A stretch of 8,577 nt of DNA from Nitrospirota bacterium (GCA_021828525.1 JAJZGM010000045.1:1-8577), one strand, 5' to 3'. Numbered from the stretch's first letter, positions 1 through 6,708 are shown. Notes: a model not told the origin generated them from the letters alone. Numbers and translations: made by a program.

Positions 1-480
1 GCGATGGAGATCCTGCTTGATCGTGGACATCTTTCCGGGCTTCTTCCTGACGGTGCCAGGATTCTTTTGCCGGTTCCCCCTTCAAAGAAGCGACTCATTG
101 GCCGGGATCTCTCCTTTCCGGATATTCTTGCCTTCCGGCTGCACCGCATCGGGGGGATCCCCCTTTCATTTTCCGGAATTGAGCGGACGACGGAGACCCC
201 CCAGAAGACCCGGAACCGTCCGGAAAGGCGGGAGACTCTCTTTTTCCCCCATTTTTGCCTGGACTTAAAAGGGCTTTCCGGGTCCCCGAGAGAGGGAATT
301 GTCTTAGTCGATGACCTGATGGTCACCGGTTTCACCCTGAGGTCCATCGACAGGCTTCTTGTCCGGGAAGGCTTCCGCGTCCTGGCCCACATCGCCCTGC
401 TTGGAAGGGAAGAGGGGAACAAGGTTTCCGGCCGGCCTTTCTTTCCTGTCCGGCAGGAGGAAAGGTCTGAAACTCCTTAA
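1..480 (+). CDS. ComF family phosphoribosyltransferase-like protein, 5' end outside window
   Basis: The frame is open from base 1, so this is probably the C-terminal part of a longer protein; an ATG at 4 has no visible upstream context. ComF proteins are PRTase-fold proteins linked to DNA uptake in competent bacteria. Visible marks are LLPVPPSKKRLIGRD (about nt 64-108, matching the family's PVP...R block), RTTETPQ followed by an Arg-rich stretch (about nt 184-231), and the PRPP-loop motif VLVDDLMVTGFT (301-336), which carries the paired acidic residues of the VDDVxTTG consensus. The segment after the first Arg is diverged from the usual RGFNQ. The zinc-finger half normally found at the N-terminus, if present, lies left of the window. 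Family assignment is fairly sure. A role in DNA uptake is only a family inference, because no other competence gene is visible. Confidence 0.8.
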   Translation, partial: AMEILLDRGHLSGLLPDGARILLPVPPSKKRLIGRDLSFPDILAFRLHRIGGIPLSFSGIERTTETPQKTRNRPERRETLFFPHFCLDLKGLSGSPREGIVLVDDLMVTGFTLRSIDRLLVREGFRVLAHIALLGREEGNKVSGRPFFPVRQEERSETP

Positions 481-483
481 ATC

Positions 484-503
484 CTTTACGCTTCGGTGTA
501 AGG
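484..503 (+). other. Hairpin with UUCG tetraloop just after comF stop
   Basis: TTACGC (486-491), loop TTCG (492-495) and GTGTAA (496-501) form a 6-bp stem with one G-U pair, extended by T485-G502 and C484-G503. The loop context is c(UUCG)g, the classic very stable tetraloop. It begins 3 nt after the comF-like stop codon. No T-run follows, so it is not a textbook intrinsic terminator. It may protect the mRNA 3' end or act as a weak or factor-dependent termination site. Confidence 0.45.
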
Positions 504-568
504 TGGTACCCTTAAATTAAAGAAAGGGATTGTTTTGACCGAAAAGTGAAGAGATAGGAGGAGGGGGA

Positions 569-742
569 GTGCCGATGTCGAGGGTGCTTGTTTCTCTCAA
601 TCATAAATCTCTTTTTGTCCGGATTGTTTTTTTTCTTTCCCTTCTGGTCCTGGCAATCGTTCTGCTCTCGCTCTGTCTTCTGACCCGCCGTCATTTCCAT
701 CTAGGCCCCACCCCGCAGAATCCCCGTTTCTTTCTTTCGTAG
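569..742 (+). CDS. Small single-helix membrane protein, unknown function
   Basis: I do not recognise this gene. The reading frame gives 57 residues from GTG 569 or 55 from the in-frame ATG at 575. A very strong Shine-Dalgarno AGGAGG (556-561) sits 7 nt before the GTG, and the G-rich run to 567 could equally serve the ATG, so the start is ambiguous. The protein has a short basic N-terminus (SRVLVSLNHK), one hydrophobic segment of about 24 residues (roughly LFVRIV through CLL, residues 13-36 from the ATG), then a basic TRRHFH stretch and a short Pro-rich tail. This fits a single-pass inner-membrane protein. No Cys in a lipobox and no clear cleavage site are seen. It lies 88 nt after the comF-like gene on the same strand. 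The ribosome site and the hydrophobic core make it plausible, but its small size keeps confidence moderate. Confidence 0.5.
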   Translation: MPMSRVLVSLNHKSLFVRIVFFLSLLVLAIVLLSLCLLTRRHFHLGPTPQNPRFFLS

Positions 743-771
743 GAGGCCTGTTCCGTCCCGCCACCGACTTT

Positions 772-790
772 GGGGGGGGTGGCCCCTCCC
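772..790 (+). other. G8 tract hairpin in intergenic leader
   Basis: Eight consecutive G residues (772-779) can pair with CCCCTCCC (783-790) across a 3-nt loop TGG, using one G-U pair. No T-run follows. The stem could stall transcription or be part of the leader of the downstream sensor gene, and the G8 run is prone to replication slippage or sequencing error. Apart from this hairpin and the short frame at 928-1002, I see nothing clear in 743-1011. TTGAAC at 823-828 resembles a -35 box, but no good -10 box follows it. Confidence 0.3.
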
Positions 791-927
791 GACAAAGGAT
801 GCTATCCTCGGACTGCTTTTCCTTGAACGGTCAATGGCGACACCAGGATTTGGAGGTTCGGGTTTAAGCTGCGGGAAGGAGTGGTTTTTTTCTTTCGTGG
901 ATCCTCTCCGGGAAGGAAGGCTCTGCC

Positions 928-1002
928 ATGAGAATCAGACTTCTGGCGATCCGCGAAAGAGAAACTGTCGCAGGAAAAAGACATCAGATTTCCACGAGGT
1001 GA
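928..1002 (+). CDS. Possible 24-residue upstream leader peptide
   Basis: ATG 928 is preceded by a strong purine-rich ribosome site GGAAGGAAGG (911-920) with a 7-nt spacer. It encodes MRIRLLAIREREVAGKR-like basic sequence, precisely M-R-I-R-L-L-A-I-R-E-R-E-T-V-A-G-K-R then HQISTR, and ends at TGA 1000-1002. The stop lies inside the ribosome site (GAGGTGA, 996-1002) of the large sensor gene, whose ATG is only 9 nt further on. Such an arrangement would allow coupled re-initiation. The peptide is unlike known leader peptides, having no runs of one amino acid. It could also be a chance frame, so only the geometry supports it. Confidence 0.35.
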   Translation: MRIRLLAIRERETVAGKRHQISTR

Positions 1003-1011
1003 AAGCGTTCC

Positions 1012-4000
1012 ATGTCCTCCGAAACTCCACCAGAAAATCTCTCTCTCATAGCGATCCAGCACCGGCTTCGGGCCCGGCCCGAACTTTTTCTGGAAACGTC
1101 GGTGGACGGAATCCATATTCTGGACAGAAACGGCATTCTCGTCGATCTTTGCGATTCCTTCGCACGTTCCCTGGGATATTCGCGGCAGGAGCTGGAAGGT
1201 CGGCATGTGTCCGTCTGGGATGCCCGCTGGTCAGCCGCCGAGCTCTCCGAGATCGTGAGGATCAATGCCACCCTCCCGCAAGGAGAGATCACAACCTTCG
1301 AATCCATTCACCGCCGCAAGGACGGATCCCTCGTTCCCGTCGAGATACGGAGCCGCCCCCTTTGGGTGGAGGGAGAGGTCTACCTTTTCAATTCTGCCCG
1401 TGACATCTCCGATCAGAAAAATTCGGAAGCCCGTATCCGAAGTCTGTCTGAACAGAAGATCCTTTTAGTCCTGGCAGGGGCGGCCGCATGGGAATCCGGG
1501 GATGAAACGCTCTTCCTTCAGACCCTCTGCAACCTCTGCGTACGCCACGGGGAGATGGCGCTGGCCTGGGTCGGATCTCCTGCTCCCGACGGAAATTTTG
1601 TCATAAGAGGTGCGGCCGGAGTTCTGGGCTACCTCGAAGGCCTTCGTGTATCTTGCCAATCCGGGATTCCGGAGGGGGAAGGGCCGACGGGCCGTTCCTA
1701 CCGGGAAGGACGTCCTTTATTCAACAACAATTTCACCGAGCCGATTCTTGGCCCATGGGCGGATCGGGGGCGGCGGTGGGGGCTTGGCTCAAGCGCGGCT
1801 CTTCCCATCCGGCAACGGGGGGAGACCTGGGGAGTCCTTACGATTTATCACCGGGATCCCGATGCCTTTCGGCCGGAGGTCCAGGATCTTTTCAGGGAGC
1901 TGGCCAGAACCATTTCCCGGGGTCTTGACCATATCGAGGTCCGCCAGGCCGAGGAGGAGATGGCCACCCTCCAGGAGGCTCTTCTGGACAATACACTGGC
2001 GGGAATCGCCCTTGTCCGGGGGGACCGGTTCAGGATGACGAACGCCCGTTTCCTCAAGATCTTCGGGTATGAGGATTGTGATTTGGGCGGGACTTCCGTC
2101 CATCCATTTTTGCCGCGAGAAGGCGACCTCCAGAGGGTCCTGGCCCTTGAAGACACCGGTTCGTCGGAGGAGATCCTCCTTCCCGACATTCCGGCTCGCC
2201 GCAGGGAGGGGGAGGAGTTTTTTGTCGATCTCTCCGTTCACCCTCTCCCTGGGACAAACACGATGGTCTGGACGGTCGTGGATGTCAGCGAACGGCACCA
2301 TCTCCAGGAAAGAAACACCCGTATTTCGCGCTTCAATCTCATGCTGGCCCGGGCCAACCAGGCCATTGCCACCCTGACCGAGGAGGAAGCCCTTTTGCGA
2401 GAGCTGTGCGAGCTTGGGGTCAGGACAGGGGATCTTGAGCTGGCCTGCATCGGAACTCCGGATGAGGACGGATGGGTCCGGATTCTTGCCGCCTCCGGAA
2501 AGCGGGAATTTCTGGAGGGGGTCCGGTTCTCTGTCAGGGACGACCTTCCCGAAGGACTGGGCGCCGTCGGACTGGCTTTCCGGACGGGGGTCTCCCAGTT
2601 CAACGAGACCTTTGCCGCTACATCCTTCTGGAAGGACAGGGCCCGCTCTTTCGGCTTTCGCTCGGGGGGCGTCCTGCCCGTTCTGAGGAACGGAAAACCC
2701 TGGGGGGTCTTCATTGTTTACTACCGCCAGGAAAGGGTGCTTCTCTCGGACCTCAAGATCATTCTCGAGGAGCTGGTCAACAATGTTTCCCGGGGACTGG
2801 ACCTCATCGAACTGCAAGAGTTCCGGTCCATCCTCTCCAGGGCTCTCGCCGTGGTTTCGGACGGGGCCGTGGTCACGGGAAGGGACCGGAGAGTCCTCTT
2901 TTTAAACAGGGCCTTCACGGAGATTACGGGGTATGAGGCCGAAGAACTGTCCGGTCAGGACTGCCGGAGACTCCTGGGTCCCGGAAGTGACCAGACCGCC
3001 ATCCTGGAGATGGAAAAGGCCGTGGCCTCCGGCCAGACTTTCACGGGAGAGGTTCTCCATTACCGGAAAGACGGGAGGCCCTTCTGGAACCAGATCTCGA
3101 TTACACCCATCAGAAATGAGTCCGGAAAACTCACCCACTTTGTTGAAATTCACCGCGATGTGACCCAAATCCGGCAAATGGCTGAACGTCTGGCCTTCGA
3201 ATCCCGCCATGACGATCTGACGGGCCTGCCCAACCGGAGATCCCTGGAGTCCCACCTCGACCGTGTCCTGGCCCGGGCCGTGAGGCAGGGGACCTCCGTC
3301 GCGGTCGGCGTTATCGACCTCAACAATTTCAAGCCCATCAACGATTATCATGGCCATGAGGCAGGGGATGCCCTCCTTCGGGATTTCTCCATGAGAGTCC
3401 GGGCCCGTCTTCGGGAAACCGACTTTCTGGCAAGGCTGGGAGGGGACGAATTCGTCCTCGTGATCGAGGATCTTCCCAGGGGAATCACGGACGCCCAGAT
3501 CGGGACAGTCCTGGAGCGTCTCCATGAAGCGGTCGCGACTCCCTACGCTCTCCCGAAGGGAGAACTGGCCAATGTCGGCATGAGCATGGGACTGGCCCTC
3601 TTTCCGGAGGATGGCAATCAGGGGGACGAGCTGATTCGAAAGGCCGATCTTTCCATGTATGGGGTGAAGGACAGAAAGCTCCGGGGGGGGGCCTGGTGGC
3701 AAAGAGGTGTCTCTCAGGAGACGTCGGGGGGCGAGAGATCCTTCGACCCCTTCGGCCCGGAAACCATTTTTCTGCTGGAGCATCACAAGAAGGAGCTCCA
3801 GAGTCTCCAGGAATATTTTGTCGAGGATTTTTACAAGGTGCTTTCCGACACGCCCGAAGCCCGGGGCATCCTTGGAAGTCTGACGAAGGAGGAGGTGAAA
3901 TCACTGAAGCAACGTCAGGCGGCCTACCTTTCCTCCCTGCTGCTTCCCCGTGGGGACGGAGGGCAGGGGGTGGAACTGTCACGGCATCTGGGGGAGGTTC

Positions 4001-4722
4001 ATGCGCTTACCGGAGTCCCGGACACTCTGCTTCTCAGATCAAAATTCCATTATTCAAGACTTCTCTTCGAGCACCTGAACGGGTCGCGCCTTTCCGTCCG
4101 GGACCGCCTCCAGCTTTATCTCGCCATCGAGGTGCGTCTCGACAGGGATCTTGAAATCCAGCTCGATTCCGCGAAGTCGACGATCGACAGCTACTTCGAA
4201 ACACTCTCCTGGCCAATGCCTCCGTTAGAGGGAGAGGCGGATAGACTGGGAGCGGACATGGACCGTCTGTCCAGACTTCCGGGAATCAGCGCGGTCCTTT
4301 ATGGGACCTGCCAGCCTTCGGGCTCCCTCAGGATCCTTTCTGCCTCCGGAGACTGCGGGGAGAAATGCCGGCCCCTGTGGGACGAAGGGGGAGAGGGTCC
4401 GGCCATTGCCGCCGGATCCTTTCTGGGGAAAAGCCTCGTCGTCGAGGCCCTGAAATCGGGGGAATGCCGGTCGGGATTGATACGGTTGCCCGGCTCAGAG
4501 GATCTGTCCGAGGAGACCCTGGCAAAGAGCCTGCCTGTTCGTTCCATCCTGGCCTTGCCCCTCCATAACCTGGCAGGACAGGGGGAAGGCGTTCTGGTTC
4601 TTCTCGGGAGATATCCCAACCAGTTCGCCTCACCCTGGATGCAGCGCTTTGCCAAGGGCCTTCTTGGCCGATGGGACGGGACGGAAAGCCGGAGTCCGAC
4701 AGAAGGATTCTTTGTCTCCTAG
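1012..4722 (+). CDS. Multi-sensor diguanylate cyclase: PAS-GAF-PAS-GAF-PAS-GGDEF-globin-GAF
   Basis: This 1236-residue protein should make c-di-GMP from two GTP in response to several inputs. It is probably cytoplasmic, as no membrane segment is seen. Approximate domains: PAS 22-136, GAF 150-310, PAS 320-432, GAF 441-605, PAS 607-728, GGDEF 730-895, globin-sensor-like 924-1065, GAF-like 1085-1228. The GGDEF domain begins with DDLTGLPNRR (734-743), has metal-site Asp769 in VIDLNNFK, an intact GGDEF (810-814) and the product-inhibition site RETD (801-804) five residues upstream. In the globin-like part, His997 (HLGEVHALTGVP) matches the proximal haem ligand of globin-coupled sensors, and Tyr941 (EDFYKVL) is a candidate distal residue. 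There is no EAL or HD-GYP domain. ATG 1012 has the ribosome site GAGGTGA 9 nt upstream, and an in-frame stop at 1000-1002 blocks earlier starts. Cyclase activity is a confident inference; haem binding is a motif-level inference. Confidence 0.9.
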   Translation: MSSETPPENLSLIAIQHRLRARPELFLETSVDGIHILDRNGILVDLCDSFARSLGYSRQELEGRHVSVWDARWSAAELSEIVRINATLPQGEITTFESIHRRKDGSLVPVEIRSRPLWVEGEVYLFNSARDISDQKNSEARIRSLSEQKILLVLAGAAAWESGDETLFLQTLCNLCVRHGEMALAWVGSPAPDGNFVIRGAAGVLGYLEGLRVSCQSGIPEGEGPTGRSYREGRPLFNNNFTEPILGPWADRGRRWGLGSSAALPIRQRGETWGVLTIYHRDPDAFRPEVQDLFRELARTISRGLDHIEVRQAEEEMATLQEALLDNTLAGIALVRGDRFRMTNARFLKIFGYEDCDLGGTSVHPFLPREGDLQRVLALEDTGSSEEILLPDIPARRREGEEFFVDLSVHPLPGTNTMVWTVVDVSERHHLQERNTRISRFNLMLARANQAIATLTEEEALLRELCELGVRTGDLELACIGTPDEDGWVRILAASGKREFLEGVRFSVRDDLPEGLGAVGLAFRTGVSQFNETFAATSFWKDRARSFGFRSGGVLPVLRNGKPWGVFIVYYRQERVLLSDLKIILEELVNNVSRGLDLIELQEFRSILSRALAVVSDGAVVTGRDRRVLFLNRAFTEITGYEAEELSGQDCRRLLGPGSDQTAILEMEKAVASGQTFTGEVLHYRKDGRPFWNQISITPIRNESGKLTHFVEIHRDVTQIRQMAERLAFESRHDDLTGLPNRRSLESHLDRVLARAVRQGTSVAVGVIDLNNFKPINDYHGHEAGDALLRDFSMRVRARLRETDFLARLGGDEFVLVIEDLPRGITDAQIGTVLERLHEAVATPYALPKGELANVGMSMGLALFPEDGNQGDELIRKADLSMYGVKDRKLRGGAWWQRGVSQETSGGERSFDPFGPETIFLLEHHKKELQSLQEYFVEDFYKVLSDTPEARGILGSLTKEEVKSLKQRQAAYLSSLLLPRGDGGQGVELSRHLGEVHALTGVPDTLLLRSKFHYSRLLFEHLNGSRLSVRDRLQLYLAIEVRLDRDLEIQLDSAKSTIDSYFETLSWPMPPLEGEADRLGADMDRLSRLPGISAVLYGTCQPSGSLRILSASGDCGEKCRPLWDEGGEGPAIAAGSFLGKSLVVEALKSGECRSGLIRLPGSEDLSEETLAKSLPVRSILALPLHNLAGQGEGVLVLLGRYPNQFASPWMQRFAKGLLGRWDGTESRSPTEGFFVS

Positions 4723-5636
4723 TTCCCCTGCCTGCGGTCCCGGGTGGTCATGAAGAGTGTCTCCAGGAAAGAGTCGGCAGCCGGTGAGAGCTTCCGGTTT
4801 GGTATGAAGACCCAGAGATCCCGGACCGGCTGGAAGTCAAGCACGGAGACGGTCCGTATCCTCCCGGTCTCCTCGGGACGAATCGATAGGGCGGAAATGA
4901 AGGCAATGCCGGTTCCAAGGGCCACGAGATCCTTGATGGCCTCCGGATTGTCGACAGTCATGACCACCTGAAAGAAGTCGGGAGAAAATCCTTTTTCGAC
5001 CAGTTCCTTTTCGATGACCTGACGGGTTCCGGAGCCGGGTTCGCGGCCGATGGCGGGAAACTGGCCGAGGTCGGAAAGGGGAACAGGATCCGTCCCCAAG
5101 ATCTTCGGAGAGGAGACCGAGTCGATCAGGACGAGCCGGTCATGCTGGAGGAAGGAGCGTTCCAGTGAGAGCCCCTGCGTTTTGGTCGGCTCGCCTTCGA
5201 TGAGTCCCAGGTCGATTTCCGATGTCTTGAGGTCATGGAGAATCTGGTGGGTATTCCGAACGGCCAGACTCCCCGTGATTCTGGGATGGGCGCGATGGAA
5301 GGCCGCAAGCACAGGAGGCAGGAGGTAGGTTCCGATCGTCATCGAAGCCCCCAGCCTCAGATGCCCCTGGGGGCCTTCCGCGCAAGGGGCAACGGCCTCC
5401 CTGGCCTCGTCCATCTGCCGGGTGATGGAAATGGCCAGGGGAAGAAGGCGCCGTCCGGCCGCAGTCAAAAGAACCTTTTTCCCTGTCCGCTCGAAAAGGG
5501 AGACACCAAGATCTTTTTCCAGGGTCTTGATCTGGAGACTGATGGCGGGCTGGGTCAAAAACAGGACCTCCCCCGCCTGTGTAAAGCTTTGATGTTCCGC
5601 GACCTTGAGAAAGATCCGCAACTGGTCATTTGTCAC
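4719..5636 (-). CDS. LysR-family transcriptional regulator (CysL/YeiE-like subgroup)
   Basis: The protein has 305 residues, the usual family length. Residues 1-60 form the winged helix-turn-helix, with the signature FTQAGEVLFLTQPAISLQIKTL-type recognition region and LGVSLFERTGKKV after it. Residues from about 90 to 295 form the periplasmic-binding-protein-like effector domain, starting LRLGASMTIGTYLLP, with IDLGLIEG typical of the CysL/CbbR/YeiE branch. The true effector and targets cannot be told from the sequence. The start is GTG at 5636, with a modest ribosome site GGGGA about 6 nt upstream; the nearby ATG is out of frame. It is convergent with the cyclase gene, overlapping it by 4 nt, and lies about 208 nt downstream of the TRL-like lipoprotein gene on the same strand. 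A promoter and palindrome upstream suggest its own transcription and possible autoregulation. No divergent target gene is present. Confidence 0.93.
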   Translation of the reverse strand: MTNDQLRIFLKVAEHQSFTQAGEVLFLTQPAISLQIKTLEKDLGVSLFERTGKKVLLTAAGRRLLPLAISITRQMDEAREAVAPCAEGPQGHLRLGASMTIGTYLLPPVLAAFHRAHPRITGSLAVRNTHQILHDLKTSEIDLGLIEGEPTKTQGLSLERSFLQHDRLVLIDSVSSPKILGTDPVPLSDLGQFPAIGREPGSGTRQVIEKELVEKGFSPDFFQVVMTVDNPEAIKDLVALGTGIAFISALSIRPEETGRIRTVSVLDFQPVRDLWVFIPNRKLSPAADSFLETLFMTTRDRRQGN

Positions 5637-5679
5637 ATGATGTCCCCGCGTTCGCTCCCAGTCTCGGAGGGTCCGGGAC

Positions 5680-5708
5680 AGTTTAGCATGAGGGAGTGAT
5701 TTTCAGAA
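5680..5708 (-). promoter_or_regulatory. Alternative promoter with extended -10, LysR gene
   Basis: On the minus strand, TGC followed by TAAACT (5680-5685) is an extended -10 type element. TTCTGA (5703-5708) lies 17 nt upstream as a poor -35. The palindrome at 5697-5713 overlaps this -35, so a bound regulator would block it. This is weaker than the promoter at 5729-5758. Confidence 0.25.
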
Positions 5709-5713
5709 AATCA
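5697..5713. promoter_or_regulatory. Perfect 17-bp palindrome, candidate LysR operator
   Basis: TGATTTTCAGAAAATCA has 8-bp perfectly complementary arms around one A. It contains two symmetric T-N11-A frames (T5697 to A5709, and T5701 to A5713), the loose hallmark of LysR-family sites. It lies about 60 nt upstream of the LysR gene's GTG, within or just downstream of its promoter elements. Autoregulation by the adjacent regulator is inferred, not shown. Confidence 0.45.
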
Positions 5714-5728
5714 GCCCGAAGATCTCCC

Positions 5729-5758
5729 ATCATATTCGCAGTGCTTAAAAGAGGCCAA
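5729..5758 (-). promoter_or_regulatory. Sigma-70-type promoter upstream of LysR gene
   Basis: On the minus strand, TTGGCC (5753-5758) is followed by an 18-nt spacer and TATGAT (5729-5734), matching the -10 consensus at five of six bases. Transcription would start near 5722, giving a leader of roughly 85 nt and placing the 17-bp palindrome just inside the transcript start. Confidence 0.45.
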
Positions 5759-5787
5759 CCTATCCGGGAAAAGAGATCAAGACCGGC

Positions 5788-5809
5788 CCCATGGAATCAG
5801 GGCCATGGG
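5788..5809 (-). terminator. Hairpin after the TRL-like lipoprotein gene, weak terminator candidate
   Basis: CCCATGG (5788-5794) and CCATGGG (5803-5809) form a perfect 7-bp stem with an 8-nt loop, 35 nt beyond the stop of the minus-strand lipoprotein gene. On that strand the only T-rich stretch (TCTCTTTT) lies some 10 nt further down, so termination would be inefficient unless factor-assisted. Confidence 0.3.
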
Positions 5810-5844
5810 CGGCCTTAACCAGGTCCTCACCGGTCCCTTGGCCG

Positions 5845-6297
5845 TCAGGAGGGAGACGGTTTTTTCGTTTCTCCCCCGCCTTTTTCCATTTTTCCTCCCG
5901 GAGAGTGGTCGAATCGGACAGGGATGCCGCGCACCGTCGTGCATGTCAGGGTATAGACATTGTAGAGGGGGAAGAAATTGTAGAGGGAGGTCGATGTGGT
6001 GACGTGGACAAGGCCATCGGCATGGAGCGTGGGATTTTTCTTGAAGGCGTCTTTCATCGCCGATTCGAGATCCGAATCTCCCCAGGGGAGCACTCCCAGG
6101 ATGAAGTGACGGCAGGCCTTTCCCTCGATCTGACCTCCGACCCGATGGAACTTGTGGGAGTCGTGGGGGCCAAGATCCGCCTCCGTTTCGCTGTTTGAAA
6201 GGAGACCGATCGACCCAGTCGACGTGCAACCGGCCGTCAAGAAAAAGACGCCCAGTGCAAGGGCGGAAAGAATGGGGGCTCTTTGGCTCATTTTCAT
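5845..6297 (-). CDS. TRL-like family lipoprotein
   Basis: The 150-residue protein begins with a lipoprotein signal peptide: basic start MKMSQR, hydrophobic core (about 9-20) and lipobox LTAGC with Cys24 as the predicted lipidation site. The mature part carries a pattern I associate with the TRL-like family (about residues 58-125): GKAC (59-62), ILGVLPWGDSDLESAMKDA (66-84) and a beta-rich stretch ending GIPVRF. The tail is Gly/Lys/Ser-rich. It is probably membrane-anchored facing the periplasm; the family has no well-defined biochemical function. The start at 6297 is chosen because AGGAGG (complement of 6303-6308) lies 5 nt upstream; Met3 would be 11 nt away. It follows the other small lipoprotein gene by 111 nt on the same strand, with no strong promoter seen between, so co-transcription is likely. 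Confidence 0.75.
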   Translation of the reverse strand: MKMSQRAPILSALALGVFFLTAGCTSTGSIGLLSNSETEADLGPHDSHKFHRVGGQIEGKACRHFILGVLPWGDSDLESAMKDAFKKNPTLHADGLVHVTTSTSLYNFFPLYNVYTLTCTTVRGIPVRFDHSPGGKMEKGGGETKKPSPS

Positions 6298-6408
6298 GAA
6301 TTCCTCCTGGGCATGATTGTCTTTGTGTGAGATCCGGGAGACCCGATTCCGCGGGATGACCGATCTTCTTCTCTTCCTTATCTTTCCGTCCGGAAGGGGA
6401 ACAGGAGA

Positions 6409-6708
6409 TCAGTGGCGAGGAGCCTTCCCCTGCCGGCGCTGGGTTTTTCCGTTGGCTGAGATATCGGTCTGGGGGCCTTTTGTATCGTGAAGCATGGTGG
6501 TTGCAACAGGGGGCCCGGCGATAGAGGAATGGTTGCTCTGTTTGTAGGCATACGGGGTAAATCCTCCCCCGCAGCAGCAGGTGCACTCCGGGACGTAGGC
6601 CGGACCATAGATTCCCCCTCCGGATCCGCATCCTCCGAGGGAGAGAAGGATCGGAACGATCAATATGGACCATCCGGAAAGTCTCCGGTTTCGCAGTTTC
6701 AGTGGCAT
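6409..6708 (-). CDS. Small cysteine-cluster lipoprotein, unknown function
   Basis: I do not recognise this 99-residue protein. Starting at ATG 6708 it has a basic N-terminus (MPLKLRNRR), a hydrophobic core (about 13-23) and lipobox LGGC with Cys27. Glycine-rich sequence then leads into PECTCCCGGG, a cluster of Cys42, Cys44, Cys45 and Cys46; the rest is polar and low in hydrophobic residues, ending in a basic tail (QRRQGKAPRH). The frame is open up to 6840, but AGGAGG (complement of 6713-6718) lies 4 nt before ATG 6708, and the signal peptide begins there, which decides the start. A good promoter lies about 95 nt upstream. It is probably a secreted, membrane-anchored protein; the Cys cluster could bind metal or form disulfides, which is inference. 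The TRL-like lipoprotein gene follows in the same direction. Confidence 0.68.
   Translation of the reverse strand: MPLKLRNRRLSGWSILIVPILLSLGGCGSGGGIYGPAYVPECTCCCGGGFTPYAYKQSNHSSIAGPPVATTMLHDTKGPQTDISANGKTQRRQGKAPRH

Noticed and set aside
743..760. AGGAGG at 741-746 as a ribosome site for another gene
   Set aside because: Only CTG is in range and the following frame has no support. The motif simply overlaps the stop of the small membrane protein gene.
799..867. 22-codon plus-strand frame before the cyclase gene
   Set aside because: The only purine-rich stretch directly abuts the ATG with no spacer, and the peptide has no features.
740..1011. c-di-GMP riboswitch upstream of the cyclase gene
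   Set aside because: I looked for the conserved GEMM core elements and did not see them. Only a G-rich hairpin and the short upstream frame are visible.
1789..2817. 342-codon minus-strand open frame inside the cyclase gene
   Set aside because: Long antisense frames are common in GC-rich genes. The plus strand has continuous PAS/GAF motifs, and the antisense product is low complexity.
2902..3786. 294-codon minus-strand open frame opposite PAS3 and GGDEF
   Set aside because: It is antisense to the catalytic GGDEF domain and has no domain of its own.
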